Source: an uncultured Bacteroidales bacterium
GTDB lineage: Bacteria; Bacteroidota; Bacteroidia; Bacteroidales; FEN-979
Reading direction: 5' to 3'
Assembly: GCA_903928285.1 (NCBI GenBank)
Contig: CAIYQH010000476.1
Span: forward strand, 1 to 10,615
DNA length: 10,615 nucleotides
This document shows, one piece after another, positions 1 through 6,561 of this stretch. Within the stretch, counting starts at the first letter, position 1. Each line of letters starts with the position of its first letter. Both the position numbers and the translations under genes were made by a program. The notes under the pieces are model-generated. The model saw only the letters and a list, made by a program, of their open reading frames with translations, did not search any database and was not told where the DNA came from.

Positions 1-9
1 AAAATATTT

Positions 10-1215
10 ATGACAGAGCAGTCTGATTATCTTATTATTGGTGCCGGTATCATAGGCCTGGCCATCGCCCGTGAATTACGGGCACGTCATCCTGAGGCCT
101 CCATCACCATCCTTGAAAAGGAGCCCGATGTGGCTTATCATTCAAGCGGCCGCAACAGCGGGGTCCTCCATGCCGGATTTTACTATTCGGCCGACTCCCT
201 GAAGGCAAAATTCACCCGCGACGGCAATTTTGCCATGAAGGATTTCTGCAGGGAAAAGGGACTGAAGCTGAATGAATGTCAGAAGGTGGTAGTCGCCAAA
301 GACGAATCGGAACTGGAGCCCCTCTATGAACTCGACCGCCGGGGGAAACGCAATGGCGTCGATGTAAAGATCATCACCGAAGGGGAACTCAAAGAGATCG
401 ATCCCAACGCCCGCACCTTCAAATTTGCGCTTTTTTCGCCCAATACTGCCACCGTGGATCCTACCGAGCTGAACAAGGCCGTGCGCGACGAGCTGCTCGC
501 CTCAGGAGTGAAGATCATTTTTAGTCAGGGCTATAAGCGGAAGATCGACGGGACTACCATTGAAACCACCGGCGGACTGACCTTTTCAGCGAAAAAAATC
601 ATCAACACCGCAGGGCTATACGCCGACAGGATCGCCCGCGATTTTGGCTATTCGCAGCATTACACCATCATCCCCTTCAAGGGTATTTACCTGAAATATA
701 CCAAAAAGGACAAGCCCATCAAAACCAATATCTACCCAGTTCCCAACCTTAAAAACCCGTTTCTCGGGGTCCATTACACCATCACCGTCGACGGCACCAT
801 CAAGATCGGCCCTACCTCCATTCCTGCCTTCTGGCGAGAAAATTACAAGGGTATGGACAATTTCAGGGCGGATGAACTGGCCAATATCCTGGGTTGGGAA
901 AGCAAGCTCTTCCTCTCCAATGCCTTTGGATTCAGGGGACTGGCCTTTGATGAGATGAAGAAATACAACAAATCCTATTTTGTCAACCTGGCTACCAGCA
1001 TGGTCCACGACATCGACAAATCGGGATTTACCGAATGGAGCAAACCAGGGATCCGCGCTCAGCTGCTGAACACCAGGAGCTATGAGCTGGTGATGGATTT
1101 CGTGGTTGAGGGCGACAATACCACCATCCACGTGCTCAATGCCGTATCGCCCGCCTTTACCTGCAGCTTCCCCTTTGCAAAATGGGTGGTGGACAATTAC
1201 GTTGAAAAGGGGTAA
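10..1215 (+). CDS. lhgO: L-2-hydroxyglutarate oxidase-like FAD-dependent oxidoreductase
   Basis: This 401-residue flavoprotein resembles LhgO/L2HGDH, which oxidises L-2-hydroxyglutarate to 2-oxoglutarate and in bacteria passes electrons to oxygen or the membrane quinone pool. The N-terminus carries the Rossmann FAD motif GAGIIG at residues 11-16, with an acidic residue (E36, in ILEKE) where the FAD ribose is normally held. The family hallmark HSSGRNSGVLHAGFYY follows at residues 44-59; E. coli LhgO, as I recall it, has HQTGHNSGVIHAGVYY here. Downstream, PFKGIYL, the YPVPNLKNPFLGVH stretch and the GPTSIPAF segment also match the DAO fold of this family. Length is normal for the family (about 400-420). 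The ATG at 10 gives a complete N-terminus with the dinucleotide-binding strand at once. It lies 32 bp before the next gene, so co-transcription is likely; anything upstream is outside the window. Substrate assignment is by family resemblance; a related 2-hydroxyacid is possible. Confidence 0.88.
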   Translation: MTEQSDYLIIGAGIIGLAIARELRARHPEASITILEKEPDVAYHSSGRNSGVLHAGFYYSADSLKAKFTRDGNFAMKDFCREKGLKLNECQKVVVAKDESELEPLYELDRRGKRNGVDVKIITEGELKEIDPNARTFKFALFSPNTATVDPTELNKAVRDELLASGVKIIFSQGYKRKIDGTTIETTGGLTFSAKKIINTAGLYADRIARDFGYSQHYTIIPFKGIYLKYTKKDKPIKTNIYPVPNLKNPFLGVHYTITVDGTIKIGPTSIPAFWRENYKGMDNFRADELANILGWESKLFLSNAFGFRGLAFDEMKKYNKSYFVNLATSMVHDIDKSGFTEWSKPGIRAQLLNTRSYELVMDFVVEGDNTTIHVLNAVSPAFTCSFPFAKWVVDNYVEKG

Positions 1216-1247
1216 CAGTTTTTCAGGAATCAAAAAAATCACATACT

Positions 1248-2339
1248 ATGGAAACTACATTTCGATTCAAACACGAAGACCTGATGGACTTTGTGGTTCG
1301 TTATATGTCGAGGCTGGGAGTGCCTGCCGAAGATGCAAAAATTGTGGGGGATGTGTTGATCTGTGCCGATATCCGCGGGGTTGAATCCCACGGGTTGCAC
1401 CGGCTGGGTTCCTATTACGGGAACCGCATCAGCAAAGGCTGGATCGATCCGCTCACACCCTTCAAAATCATCAGCGAAACCCCGTCAACCGCCCTGATCG
1501 ACGGTGGCAACGGCTGCGGTCAGGTGGTATCGCACAAAGCCATGCAGATGACCCTGGATAAGGCCAAAACGGCCGGCATCGCGGCCATCACGGTACGCAA
1601 CAGCAACCACTACGGCATTGCCGGCTATTATGCCATGATGGCCCTCAAACAGGACATGATCGGTATCTCGCTGACCAACTCGCAGCCGCTGGTGGCGCCT
1701 ACCTTCGGCCGTACCGCCGTGCTGGGCACCAACCCCATTGCCATGGCGGCCCCCTCCGATAAGGCCTATCCCTACCTGCTCGACATGGCCACCAGCGCGG
1801 TAGCCTATGGCAAGATCCAGGTATATGAAAAGAAACATGAACATATCCCCATCGGCTGGGGTATCGACGAACAGGGCCAGGCCACCAACGACCCGTCGCT
1901 GATCAAGCCCGGCGGACACGGAGCCCTGCTTCCCCTCGGTGGGATGGATATCACCGCCGGCTACAAGGGCTACGGACTGGCCGTGCTGGTGGAGATCCTC
2001 TGTTCAGCCCTGTCGGGCGGCAAGTTCCTGACCCAGGTGGGAGGCCCCGGAAAACCCGAACCTACCGGTGTATCCCATTTCTTTATGGCCATCAACGTCG
2101 AAGCCTTCCGCCCGATCGTCGATTTCAAACTTCATATGGACGATATGATCACCCTGCTGAAACAATCGCCCCTGGCCGTCGGCCGCGACGAAATCATGGT
2201 AGCCGGGGAAAAGGAGTTCGAATATGCAGAATTCAACGAAATCCACGGCGTACCGCTCATCAAGCCCATCGTCGACGACCTGATCATGGAGGGAGAAAAG
2301 ATCGGCGTGCCGTTCAATTGCCCGCACGTGAACGAATAA
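1248..2339 (+). CDS. Ldh family (malate/L-lactate/ureidoglycolate dehydrogenase-like) oxidoreductase
   Basis: A 363-residue cytosolic NAD(P)-dependent 2-hydroxyacid dehydrogenase of the Ldh_2 family, which includes AllD, YiaK, ComC and archaeal-type malate dehydrogenase. These are unrelated to the Rossmann-type lactate and malate dehydrogenases. Visible family features are the ADIRGVESHGLHRL motif (residues 40-53), with H48 in the place of the catalytic histidine, and NSNHYGIAGYY (117-127). The TNPIAMAAP segment and LLDMATSAVAYGKI (cofactor region) follow, then GYKGYGLAVLVEIL near residue 240. Length is typical (330-370), and nothing is broken. The start at 1248 lies 32 bp after the lhgO stop, with no visible terminator between, suggesting one operon. 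The family has varied substrates (malate, lactate, ureidoglycolate, sulfolactate, diketogulonate), so I give no specific name. Its pairing with an L-2-hydroxyglutarate oxidase hints at an (S)-2-hydroxyacid substrate, which is inference. Confidence 0.88.
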   Translation: METTFRFKHEDLMDFVVRYMSRLGVPAEDAKIVGDVLICADIRGVESHGLHRLGSYYGNRISKGWIDPLTPFKIISETPSTALIDGGNGCGQVVSHKAMQMTLDKAKTAGIAAITVRNSNHYGIAGYYAMMALKQDMIGISLTNSQPLVAPTFGRTAVLGTNPIAMAAPSDKAYPYLLDMATSAVAYGKIQVYEKKHEHIPIGWGIDEQGQATNDPSLIKPGGHGALLPLGGMDITAGYKGYGLAVLVEILCSALSGGKFLTQVGGPGKPEPTGVSHFFMAINVEAFRPIVDFKLHMDDMITLLKQSPLAVGRDEIMVAGEKEFEYAEFNEIHGVPLIKPIVDDLIMEGEKIGVPFNCPHVNE

Positions 2340-2465
2340 ATTGCCTGAGGAACTGTTCCGGCCTTTGCCATTCCGGATATTTCAAACCGTGTCTATTTGT
2401 AATCGACGAAATAGCCTCTTTATCCGCCCAATTACCCGGCGTCTTCGTTATAAAATTAAAATTAG

Positions 2466-2496
2466 TTGATTAACTAAGAAAATAGTTATATCTTTG
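2466..2496 (+). promoter_or_regulatory. Putative Bacteroidota sigma-ABfr-type promoter
   Basis: TATCTTTG at 2489-2496 matches the Bacteroides -7 consensus TAnnTTTG exactly. It is preceded by TTG at 2466-2468 with a 20-bp spacer, inside the normal 19-21 bp range for the -33 element. Transcription would begin near 2503, giving a leader of about 260 bases that would contain element A as a large hairpin before the TPR-BlaI-M56 operon. The match is good, but the motif is short, the leader is long, and a promoter nearer 2700 cannot be excluded. Confidence 0.45.
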
Positions 2497-2541
2497 TCCT
2501 GAAAATCCGAAACTGTCTTATTTTCAAAAATATGATTAACA

Positions 2542-2627
2542 TTAACCACAATGGCACAATGATTTACACACTGTTCACAATGTGGTTTATGGTGTCCATG
2601 GTGCCTTCTTTGTGCCATTGTGGTTAA
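2542..2627. repeat. Palindromic intergenic repeat, element A
   Basis: The two ends are perfect 18-bp inverted repeats, TTAACCACAATGGCACAA (2542-2559) and its reverse complement (2610-2627), enclosing 50 bp. The inside is built from further CACAATG-like words, so the whole could fold into a long cruciform or RNA hairpin. Element B (8228-8314), read on the opposite strand, aligns end to end with it with only a few one-base gaps and roughly three quarters identity by eye. This resembles the dispersed palindromic repeats with ends like CTTTGTG...GTGGTT seen between genes in many environmental bacterial genomes. No transposase is encoded, so a REP/MITE-like non-autonomous element is the best description. 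Confidence 0.8.
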
Positions 2628-2761
2628 AATAAATGCATTGATTCAGGTAATTGGATTTTTGATTAATCGTTATGATACCTGTGAAATAGTTTAAGGATCA
2701 TTACAGGCATTATGGCAGTCAATCAAAAAACCAAAATCAAAAACCCTGTCAGCGGCATCCC

Positions 2762-4165
2762 ATGAAAAGCATCTCTTCCATAGGTTCCTTGTTCATCTTG
2801 GGCCTCCTGCTCTTTGTTATTAAGCCGGTGAATGGACAGTCGGCCGACGATCTTACCCGGGTAAAGCAGCTGATGGAGAATTTCAGGTACGACGATGCGA
2901 CCCGGGCTGCCGACCGCTGCCTGCAGGCCGACAGCAGCAATACGGCCATGCTGCTCCTGAAAAGCGCCTCCCTGGCAGCCGTTAACAAATACCGTGAAGC
3001 CAGGTCCGTACTGGTCAGGGTTGTGAAGATCGATTCAGCCAATATACGGGGGTGGTTTAACCTGGCTGGAATCTATCGTCAGCTGGGGAATTTCACGATG
3101 GCAATATATGCCTGTAACCGTGCCATTTCCCTGGATCCGGCAAACCGGTACTTTGCCCAGCAGCTTGCCTCCCTCTATTCAGCAAACGAGGAGTTTGAGA
3201 ATGCAAAAAATGTGCTTCTGCCCCTTTACAGGTCCGACACGCTTGATTTCTACCTGGTAAAGCAGCTCGGCAACTGCTATGCTGAACTGAAGCGGCCCGA
3301 TACGGCCATCTTTTACTACAGCCACGCATTGGCGCTCTATCCCTCCGATGCCGTGATCACGGGGAAACTCATCAACCTGTACATCAAAACTAAAATGGTG
3401 CAAAAGGGGCTTGTGGTTGCCGACCAATACTTGCTGCTCGATTCAGCCAATACCGGCATCCTGCAGTTAAGCGGTTTCTGCCGGTACCTGCTGAAGGATT
3501 ACGGCGGCGCAGAACAGCGGTTTCAGCAGAGTGCGGCGCTGGGCGACGATTCCAGGTTTTCGCACAAGTACCTTGGTCTCAGTTATTATAAGCAGGAACG
3601 ATATGAGGAGGCTGAACCTCATTTCCGTCAGGCATTCCGCATGGATACCACCGATTCGGAGATCTGTTTTTACTATGGTGTGTCGGCCTACCGGTCGATG
3701 CTCATCGATACGGGACTGTTCTATCTGAACAGGACCCTGCGGCTGCTGATGCCCCCCGGGAAGTTCTTATCCGCCCTCTATACCGAGCTTGCGGGAGCCT
3801 GGAATGCAAACCACCACAGCGATACGGCGCTGATCATCCTGAAGAGGGCACGCGAACAAGATCCGGGGAATGACCTTTTCCTCTTCCGCATTGCCTACCA
3901 GTACGACTATTTCCTCAACCAACCCAAAGAGGCGCTGGCATGGTACCAGGAATACCTGCATTCCTTTAAGGATGCACCCGATGAAAAGCTCAACCAACCA
4001 CCGCCTGCCCGCATCGCTTCATCCCCGGCAGAGAGGGAAAATGGCGGTAATCCGGCAGAAGAACCTGCAGCCGGGCTGAATATATCGCATCCCTTTTCAA
4101 ACAGGGACTTTGCCGCAAGGAGAATAGAAGAATTGCAGCATCCCCAAAAAATCATTGTCCGATGA
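2762..4165 (+). CDS. Secreted tetratricopeptide repeat (TPR) protein
   Basis: A 467-residue protein with a type I signal peptide: MK, a hydrophobic core at residues 7-20, then PVNG|QS with probable cleavage after G25, a common Bacteroidota pattern. The rest is mostly helical TPR units. The clearest lie at about 94-128 (NIRGWFNLAGIYRQLG...), 161-195 (LVKQLGNCYAELKRPDTAI...), 263-297 (KYLGLSYYKQERYEEAEPHF...), 339-371 and 373-405. Others between them are degenerate, perhaps ten in all. A Pro/Glu/Ala-rich tail (about 411-450) ends the protein, which is likely periplasmic or envelope-associated and works by protein-protein contact; no enzyme domain is visible. Its stop codon overlaps the next start (ATGA, 4162-4165), so it is translationally coupled to the BlaI-type repressor. 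A sensor or scaffold role in that signalling unit is inference. Confidence 0.85.
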   Translation: MKSISSIGSLFILGLLLFVIKPVNGQSADDLTRVKQLMENFRYDDATRAADRCLQADSSNTAMLLLKSASLAAVNKYREARSVLVRVVKIDSANIRGWFNLAGIYRQLGNFTMAIYACNRAISLDPANRYFAQQLASLYSANEEFENAKNVLLPLYRSDTLDFYLVKQLGNCYAELKRPDTAIFYYSHALALYPSDAVITGKLINLYIKTKMVQKGLVVADQYLLLDSANTGILQLSGFCRYLLKDYGGAEQRFQQSAALGDDSRFSHKYLGLSYYKQERYEEAEPHFRQAFRMDTTDSEICFYYGVSAYRSMLIDTGLFYLNRTLRLLMPPGKFLSALYTELAGAWNANHHSDTALIILKRAREQDPGNDLFLFRIAYQYDYFLNQPKEALAWYQEYLHSFKDAPDEKLNQPPPARIASSPAERENGGNPAEEPAAGLNISHPFSNRDFAARRIEELQHPQKIIVR

Positions 4166-4566
4166 ATAAACCGAAACAAGCCATCCGTGAGCTTACCAAA
4201 GCCGAAGAACAGATCATGCAGATTTTGTGGGAAAAACAACAGGCGCTGGTGCACGATATCCTGGCGGAGTTCCCTGAGCCCAGGCCTGCCTATAATACCG
4301 TATCCACGATCATTCGCATCCTCGAACAGAAGGGTTTCGTGGGACACAAGGCCTATGGCCGCACCCACGAATACTTTACCCTGATCAGCAAGGATGATTA
4401 TTCCAGCGCCCATTTCGGAAACTTCCTGAACAACTACTTCGGAAATTCATTCAAATCGCTCGCCTCCTTCTTTACTTCGGAGAAGAAGATGACTCTCCGT
4501 GAACTGGAAGAGATCCAGCAGATCATCGCCCTTGAAATTGAAAAACAAAAACATTCAAAGTCATGA
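4162..4566 (+). CDS. BlaI/MecI/CopY-family transcriptional repressor
   Basis: A 134-residue cytosolic DNA-binding protein of the BlaI/MecI/CopY (penicillinase repressor) family. The winged-helix region spans about residues 9-75: LTKAEEQIMQILWEK opens it, RPAYNTVSTIIRILEQKGFV (41-60) is the recognition helix region, and the wing ends at GRTHEYFTLIS. The C-terminal dimerisation half (about 80-134) ends in a charged helix, TLRELEEIQQIIALEIEKQK. Family members bind dyads near their own promoters and are inactivated when a partner M56 peptidase is activated. In staphylococcal BlaI/MecI the cut is Asn101-Phe102; my hand alignment puts Ser102-Phe103 there. The gene overlaps both neighbours by ATGA (4162-4165 and 4563-4566), so all three should be made from one message. 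No beta-lactamase gene is present, so a resistance role is not implied. Confidence 0.92.
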   Translation: MNKPKQAIRELTKAEEQIMQILWEKQQALVHDILAEFPEPRPAYNTVSTIIRILEQKGFVGHKAYGRTHEYFTLISKDDYSSAHFGNFLNNYFGNSFKSLASFFTSEKKMTLRELEEIQQIIALEIEKQKHSKS

Positions 4567-5885
4567 ACATGCTCCTGTTTTACCTGATTCAATCGTCGGT
4601 GGGTCTGGGCACCCTTTTCGGGGTTTACTGGATCTTCCTGCGCCGCGACACCTTTTTCCAGATGAACCGGATCTTCCTGCTGCTCGTAGGGCTACTGTCG
4701 ATGGTGGCCCCGCTGATTCCCTTTCACCGGCTGCTATGGGTGCCAGCCACCACGCTGATGGTGCTGCTCGAGCCGGTTCTCATCACACCTCACCGGGTGG
4801 AACAAACCGTGATCAGCCACCTGCAATGGTTTGAAATCGCACAGGTCATCTATGTTACCGGCGTGGCCATCTTCCTGGTCAGGTACCTGGCCCGGGTGGT
4901 ACAACTGTCGATGCTGGTGCGCCGTTCAACTGTCCGGCGATCGGAGGGTATCCGGCTGGTGTCGGTTGACCGCGGCTACGCCCCCTTTTCCTTTTTCAAC
5001 ATGATCTTTATCCATGAAGGCAGAATGACGGCCGAAAACAGGGAGGCAATCCTGGCTCATGAAAAGATCCATATCCGGCAGGCGCACTCCTTTGACCTGG
5101 TACTGGCCGAACTGCTGATCATCGTCCAGTGGTTCAACCCCTTTGCCTGGATGACCCGCCGCGAACTGAAGATGATTCATGAATACCTTGCCGACGAAGG
5201 GGTCATTAAAAAGGGAGTTCCCCTTGCCGGCTACCAGCAACTTATTCTGAACGAAACCCTGGGAATCCAGGTTAATAACCTCACCAATAATTTCAATATC
5301 TCACAGTTAAAAAAACGAATTGTTATGTTGACACAGAAACGTTCAGGAAGGTGGGCCATCGGCAAAACCATGCTGTCCTTGCCTGTAGTAGTTGCACTCG
5401 GACTGCTCTTTTCGGCAGGCACCCTCAGCCCCGTTTTGTCACAGGAAAATGGAAAACAGGAACCTGAAAGCATGGGAGTTCCCGTAAAAACCGGCGACAC
5501 CACCCATAAATATGCAGTACCGGACAAACAACCCGAATATCCCGGGGGAGAAGAGGTCAGGAGGAAATTTTTGATCGAAAATATCAAATACCCGGAACTT
5601 GCCGTGGAGAACAAGGTAAAGGGGAATGTATTTGTTGCCTTCGATGTTGAAACCGACGGTACGGTCACCCATGTGAAGGTACTCAGGGGAATCGGCTCCG
5701 GCTGCGACGAAGAGGCCGTCAGGGTGATAAAACTGATGCCGAAATGGATACCGGGGGAACTGAAAGGGAGACCCATCGTGACAAACTTTGTCATCCCGAT
5801 TAAATTCGCTTTGGAGGTCAATAAAAACGAAAAACTGCAGAATATCAAATTTCAGGCTGTTCCCGCCGATATCCCGAAAAAGTAG
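4563..5885 (+). CDS. BlaR1-type M56 membrane metallopeptidase with C-terminal TonB domain
   Basis: A 440-residue inner-membrane protein. Transmembrane segments are visible at about 5-26, 37-54, 91-113 and 269-290. The M56 zinc peptidase motif HEKIH is at residues 166-170, within ILAHEKIHIRQAHSFD. NPFAW (192-196) and ELKMIHEYLADE (201-212) follow, with E207 the likely third zinc ligand. The segment LTNNFNISQLKKRIVML (239-255) precedes the last membrane helix, as in other Bacteroidota M56 proteins. A linker leads to a TonB C-terminal domain from about residue 324: PEYPGG, KYPELAVENKVKGNVFV, DGTV, then the MPKWIPG and IPIKF signatures. The peptidase loop should be cytosolic and the TonB domain periplasmic. 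The ATG at 4563 is preferred over the one at 4569 because of the ATGA overlap with the repressor. By analogy with BlaR1 it may sense an envelope signal and trigger loss of repression; the ligand is unknown. Confidence 0.92.
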   Translation: MNMLLFYLIQSSVGLGTLFGVYWIFLRRDTFFQMNRIFLLLVGLLSMVAPLIPFHRLLWVPATTLMVLLEPVLITPHRVEQTVISHLQWFEIAQVIYVTGVAIFLVRYLARVVQLSMLVRRSTVRRSEGIRLVSVDRGYAPFSFFNMIFIHEGRMTAENREAILAHEKIHIRQAHSFDLVLAELLIIVQWFNPFAWMTRRELKMIHEYLADEGVIKKGVPLAGYQQLILNETLGIQVNNLTNNFNISQLKKRIVMLTQKRSGRWAIGKTMLSLPVVVALGLLFSAGTLSPVLSQENGKQEPESMGVPVKTGDTTHKYAVPDKQPEYPGGEEVRRKFLIENIKYPELAVENKVKGNVFVAFDVETDGTVTHVKVLRGIGSGCDEEAVRVIKLMPKWIPGELKGRPIVTNFVIPIKFALEVNKNEKLQNIKFQAVPADIPKK

Positions 5886-6366
5886 TTCTCGGTCCACAGG
5901 GGTATGCGCCACAAACTCCCGGAAACGCTGCCTGTAAGGGTCGGCAATGGTGTTCCGCAGCCGGATTGTTTACAACGCCCGGTACGACGGTACCTTTGTA
6001 CTTCTTCATAGATCGAAATATATCCTGAATTCATGTTCAGTAAATCATGGATGGAATGAATGGCGTGAGTTGCAGCAAGCCAGTAAACGTTCATGTAACT
6101 GCTTTCAACCGGGTTATGTAACCGAAAAGTATTTTACATTTTTTATTGGAAAACTTCACGGATTTTCATATATTTACCATTCGATTTCATTTCATATTCC
6201 TGGTTCCATGCTCAATGTAAGGCACATACCATTTCCCTTTTCTGCTTTTTCCCCTCCTGTCAGTCTTACCCTCCTCTAAGTCTTGTCTAAGGCTTGTCTG
6301 AGCTTCCATCCGTTTAACAACCGTTTAGGACCGGTCAGGATAAGACATTCCTTGTGTGAATAATGC

Positions 6367-6389
6367 TTTCATCGTGTCATGGTGGTTAA
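6367..6389 (+). repeat. Possible degenerate half-copy of the palindromic repeat
   Basis: The 23 bases from TTTCATCGTG to GTGGTTAA agree at 18 of 23 positions, by hand count, with the end of element B read on the reverse strand (TTTCATTGTT...GTGGCTAA). They also match the right end of element A, including the AT-rich flank after GTGGTTAAA. No matching left arm is seen upstream, so this would be a decayed or solo end. The match is short and could be chance. Confidence 0.35.
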
Positions 6390-6455
6390 ATAATGATCAT
6401 TTTTCCAGGTGCAGTTTTATTTCTGTTTTGAAGCATCATAATTCCGATACCTGTA

Positions 6456-6471
6456 TGACTGAGATCAGTCA
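6456..6471. promoter_or_regulatory. Perfect dyad, candidate operator before the S41 peptidase gene
   Basis: TGACTGA (6456-6462), a 2-base centre GA, then TCAGTCA (6465-6471) form a perfect 7+7 inverted repeat. It ends 7 bases before the TAATTTTG promoter element and lies where the -33 region should be. Its size and TGA...TCA ends resemble binding sites of CRP/FNR-type dimeric regulators. No regulator can be named from the sequence. Confidence 0.4.
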
Positions 6472-6478
6472 GATTATG

Positions 6479-6486
6479 TAATTTTG
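6479..6486 (+). promoter_or_regulatory. Putative Bacteroidota -7 promoter element for the S41 gene
   Basis: TAATTTTG matches TAnnTTTG exactly and would start transcription near 6493, about 70 bases before the S41 start codon. No TTG or TTTG is visible at the proper -33 spacing; the perfect dyad at 6456-6471 occupies that place, which could mean the promoter needs an activator. Confidence 0.4.
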
Positions 6487-6561
6487 CAGATTACATCCCT
6501 GGAAATATAAATTGATACCAATTCCGGTATAAATACGTTTATGTCAGGATAATCAGACTAC

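Larger units (their letters stand above)
2340..2761. other. Intergenic region with promoter candidate and palindromic repeat
   Basis: A 422-bp AT-rich spacer between the Ldh-family gene and the TPR gene. No open frame here looks like protein. It contains a Bacteroidota-type promoter candidate (2466-2496) and the 86-bp palindromic element A (2542-2627). About 135 bp of plain AT-rich leader follows before the TPR start. A weak 5-bp inverted repeat (TCCGG/CCGGA, about 2357-2378) follows the Ldh gene but lacks a T-run, so I do not call it a terminator. A weaker alternative -7-like motif, TACCTGTG, sits at 2676-2683 nearer the TPR gene. Confidence 0.7.
5886..6561. other. 676-bp intergenic region without a convincing gene
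   Basis: The first 115 bases or so (5886-6000) keep the GC-rich composition of the genes and have open, coding-like frames on both strands; I cannot assign them and they may be a gene remnant. After about 6000 the DNA becomes AT-rich with no believable frame. The 110-codon + strand frame from 5947 is rich in Ser, Phe, His and Pro without domain-like pattern. Toward the end it holds a degenerate half-copy of the palindromic repeat (6367-6389), a perfect 16-bp dyad (6456-6471) and a promoter-like TAATTTTG (6479-6486) serving the S41 peptidase gene. No terminator is visible after the M56 gene. Confidence 0.6.

Noticed and set aside
616..1242. A 208-codon minus-strand frame under lhgO
   Set aside because: Antisense shadow of a recognised flavoenzyme; no domain or signal of its own.
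2357..2378. Inverted repeat TCCGG...CCGGA after the Ldh-family gene as a terminator
   Set aside because: Only a five-pair stem with an 11-base loop and no T-run.
2542..2627. Element A as an intrinsic terminator or CRISPR-like repeat
   Set aside because: The palindrome has no following T-run, and there are no regular spacers or repeated direct units; a dispersed palindromic element explains it better.
4162..5885. Beta-lactam resistance operon (blaI-blaR1)
   Set aside because: The M56 protein has a TonB C-terminal domain instead of a penicillin-binding sensor, and no beta-lactamase or PBP2a gene is in the window.
5439..5912. A minus-strand frame overlapping the end of the M56/TonB gene
   Set aside because: Antisense to the TonB C-terminal domain, whose signatures are clear on the + strand; only the short part past 5885 is noted as a possible remnant.
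5947..6279. A 110-codon + strand frame in the M56-S41 spacer
   Set aside because: No recognisable domain, odd residue mix (Ser, His, Phe, Cys), and composition changes sharply within it from GC-rich to AT-rich, which a real gene would not show.
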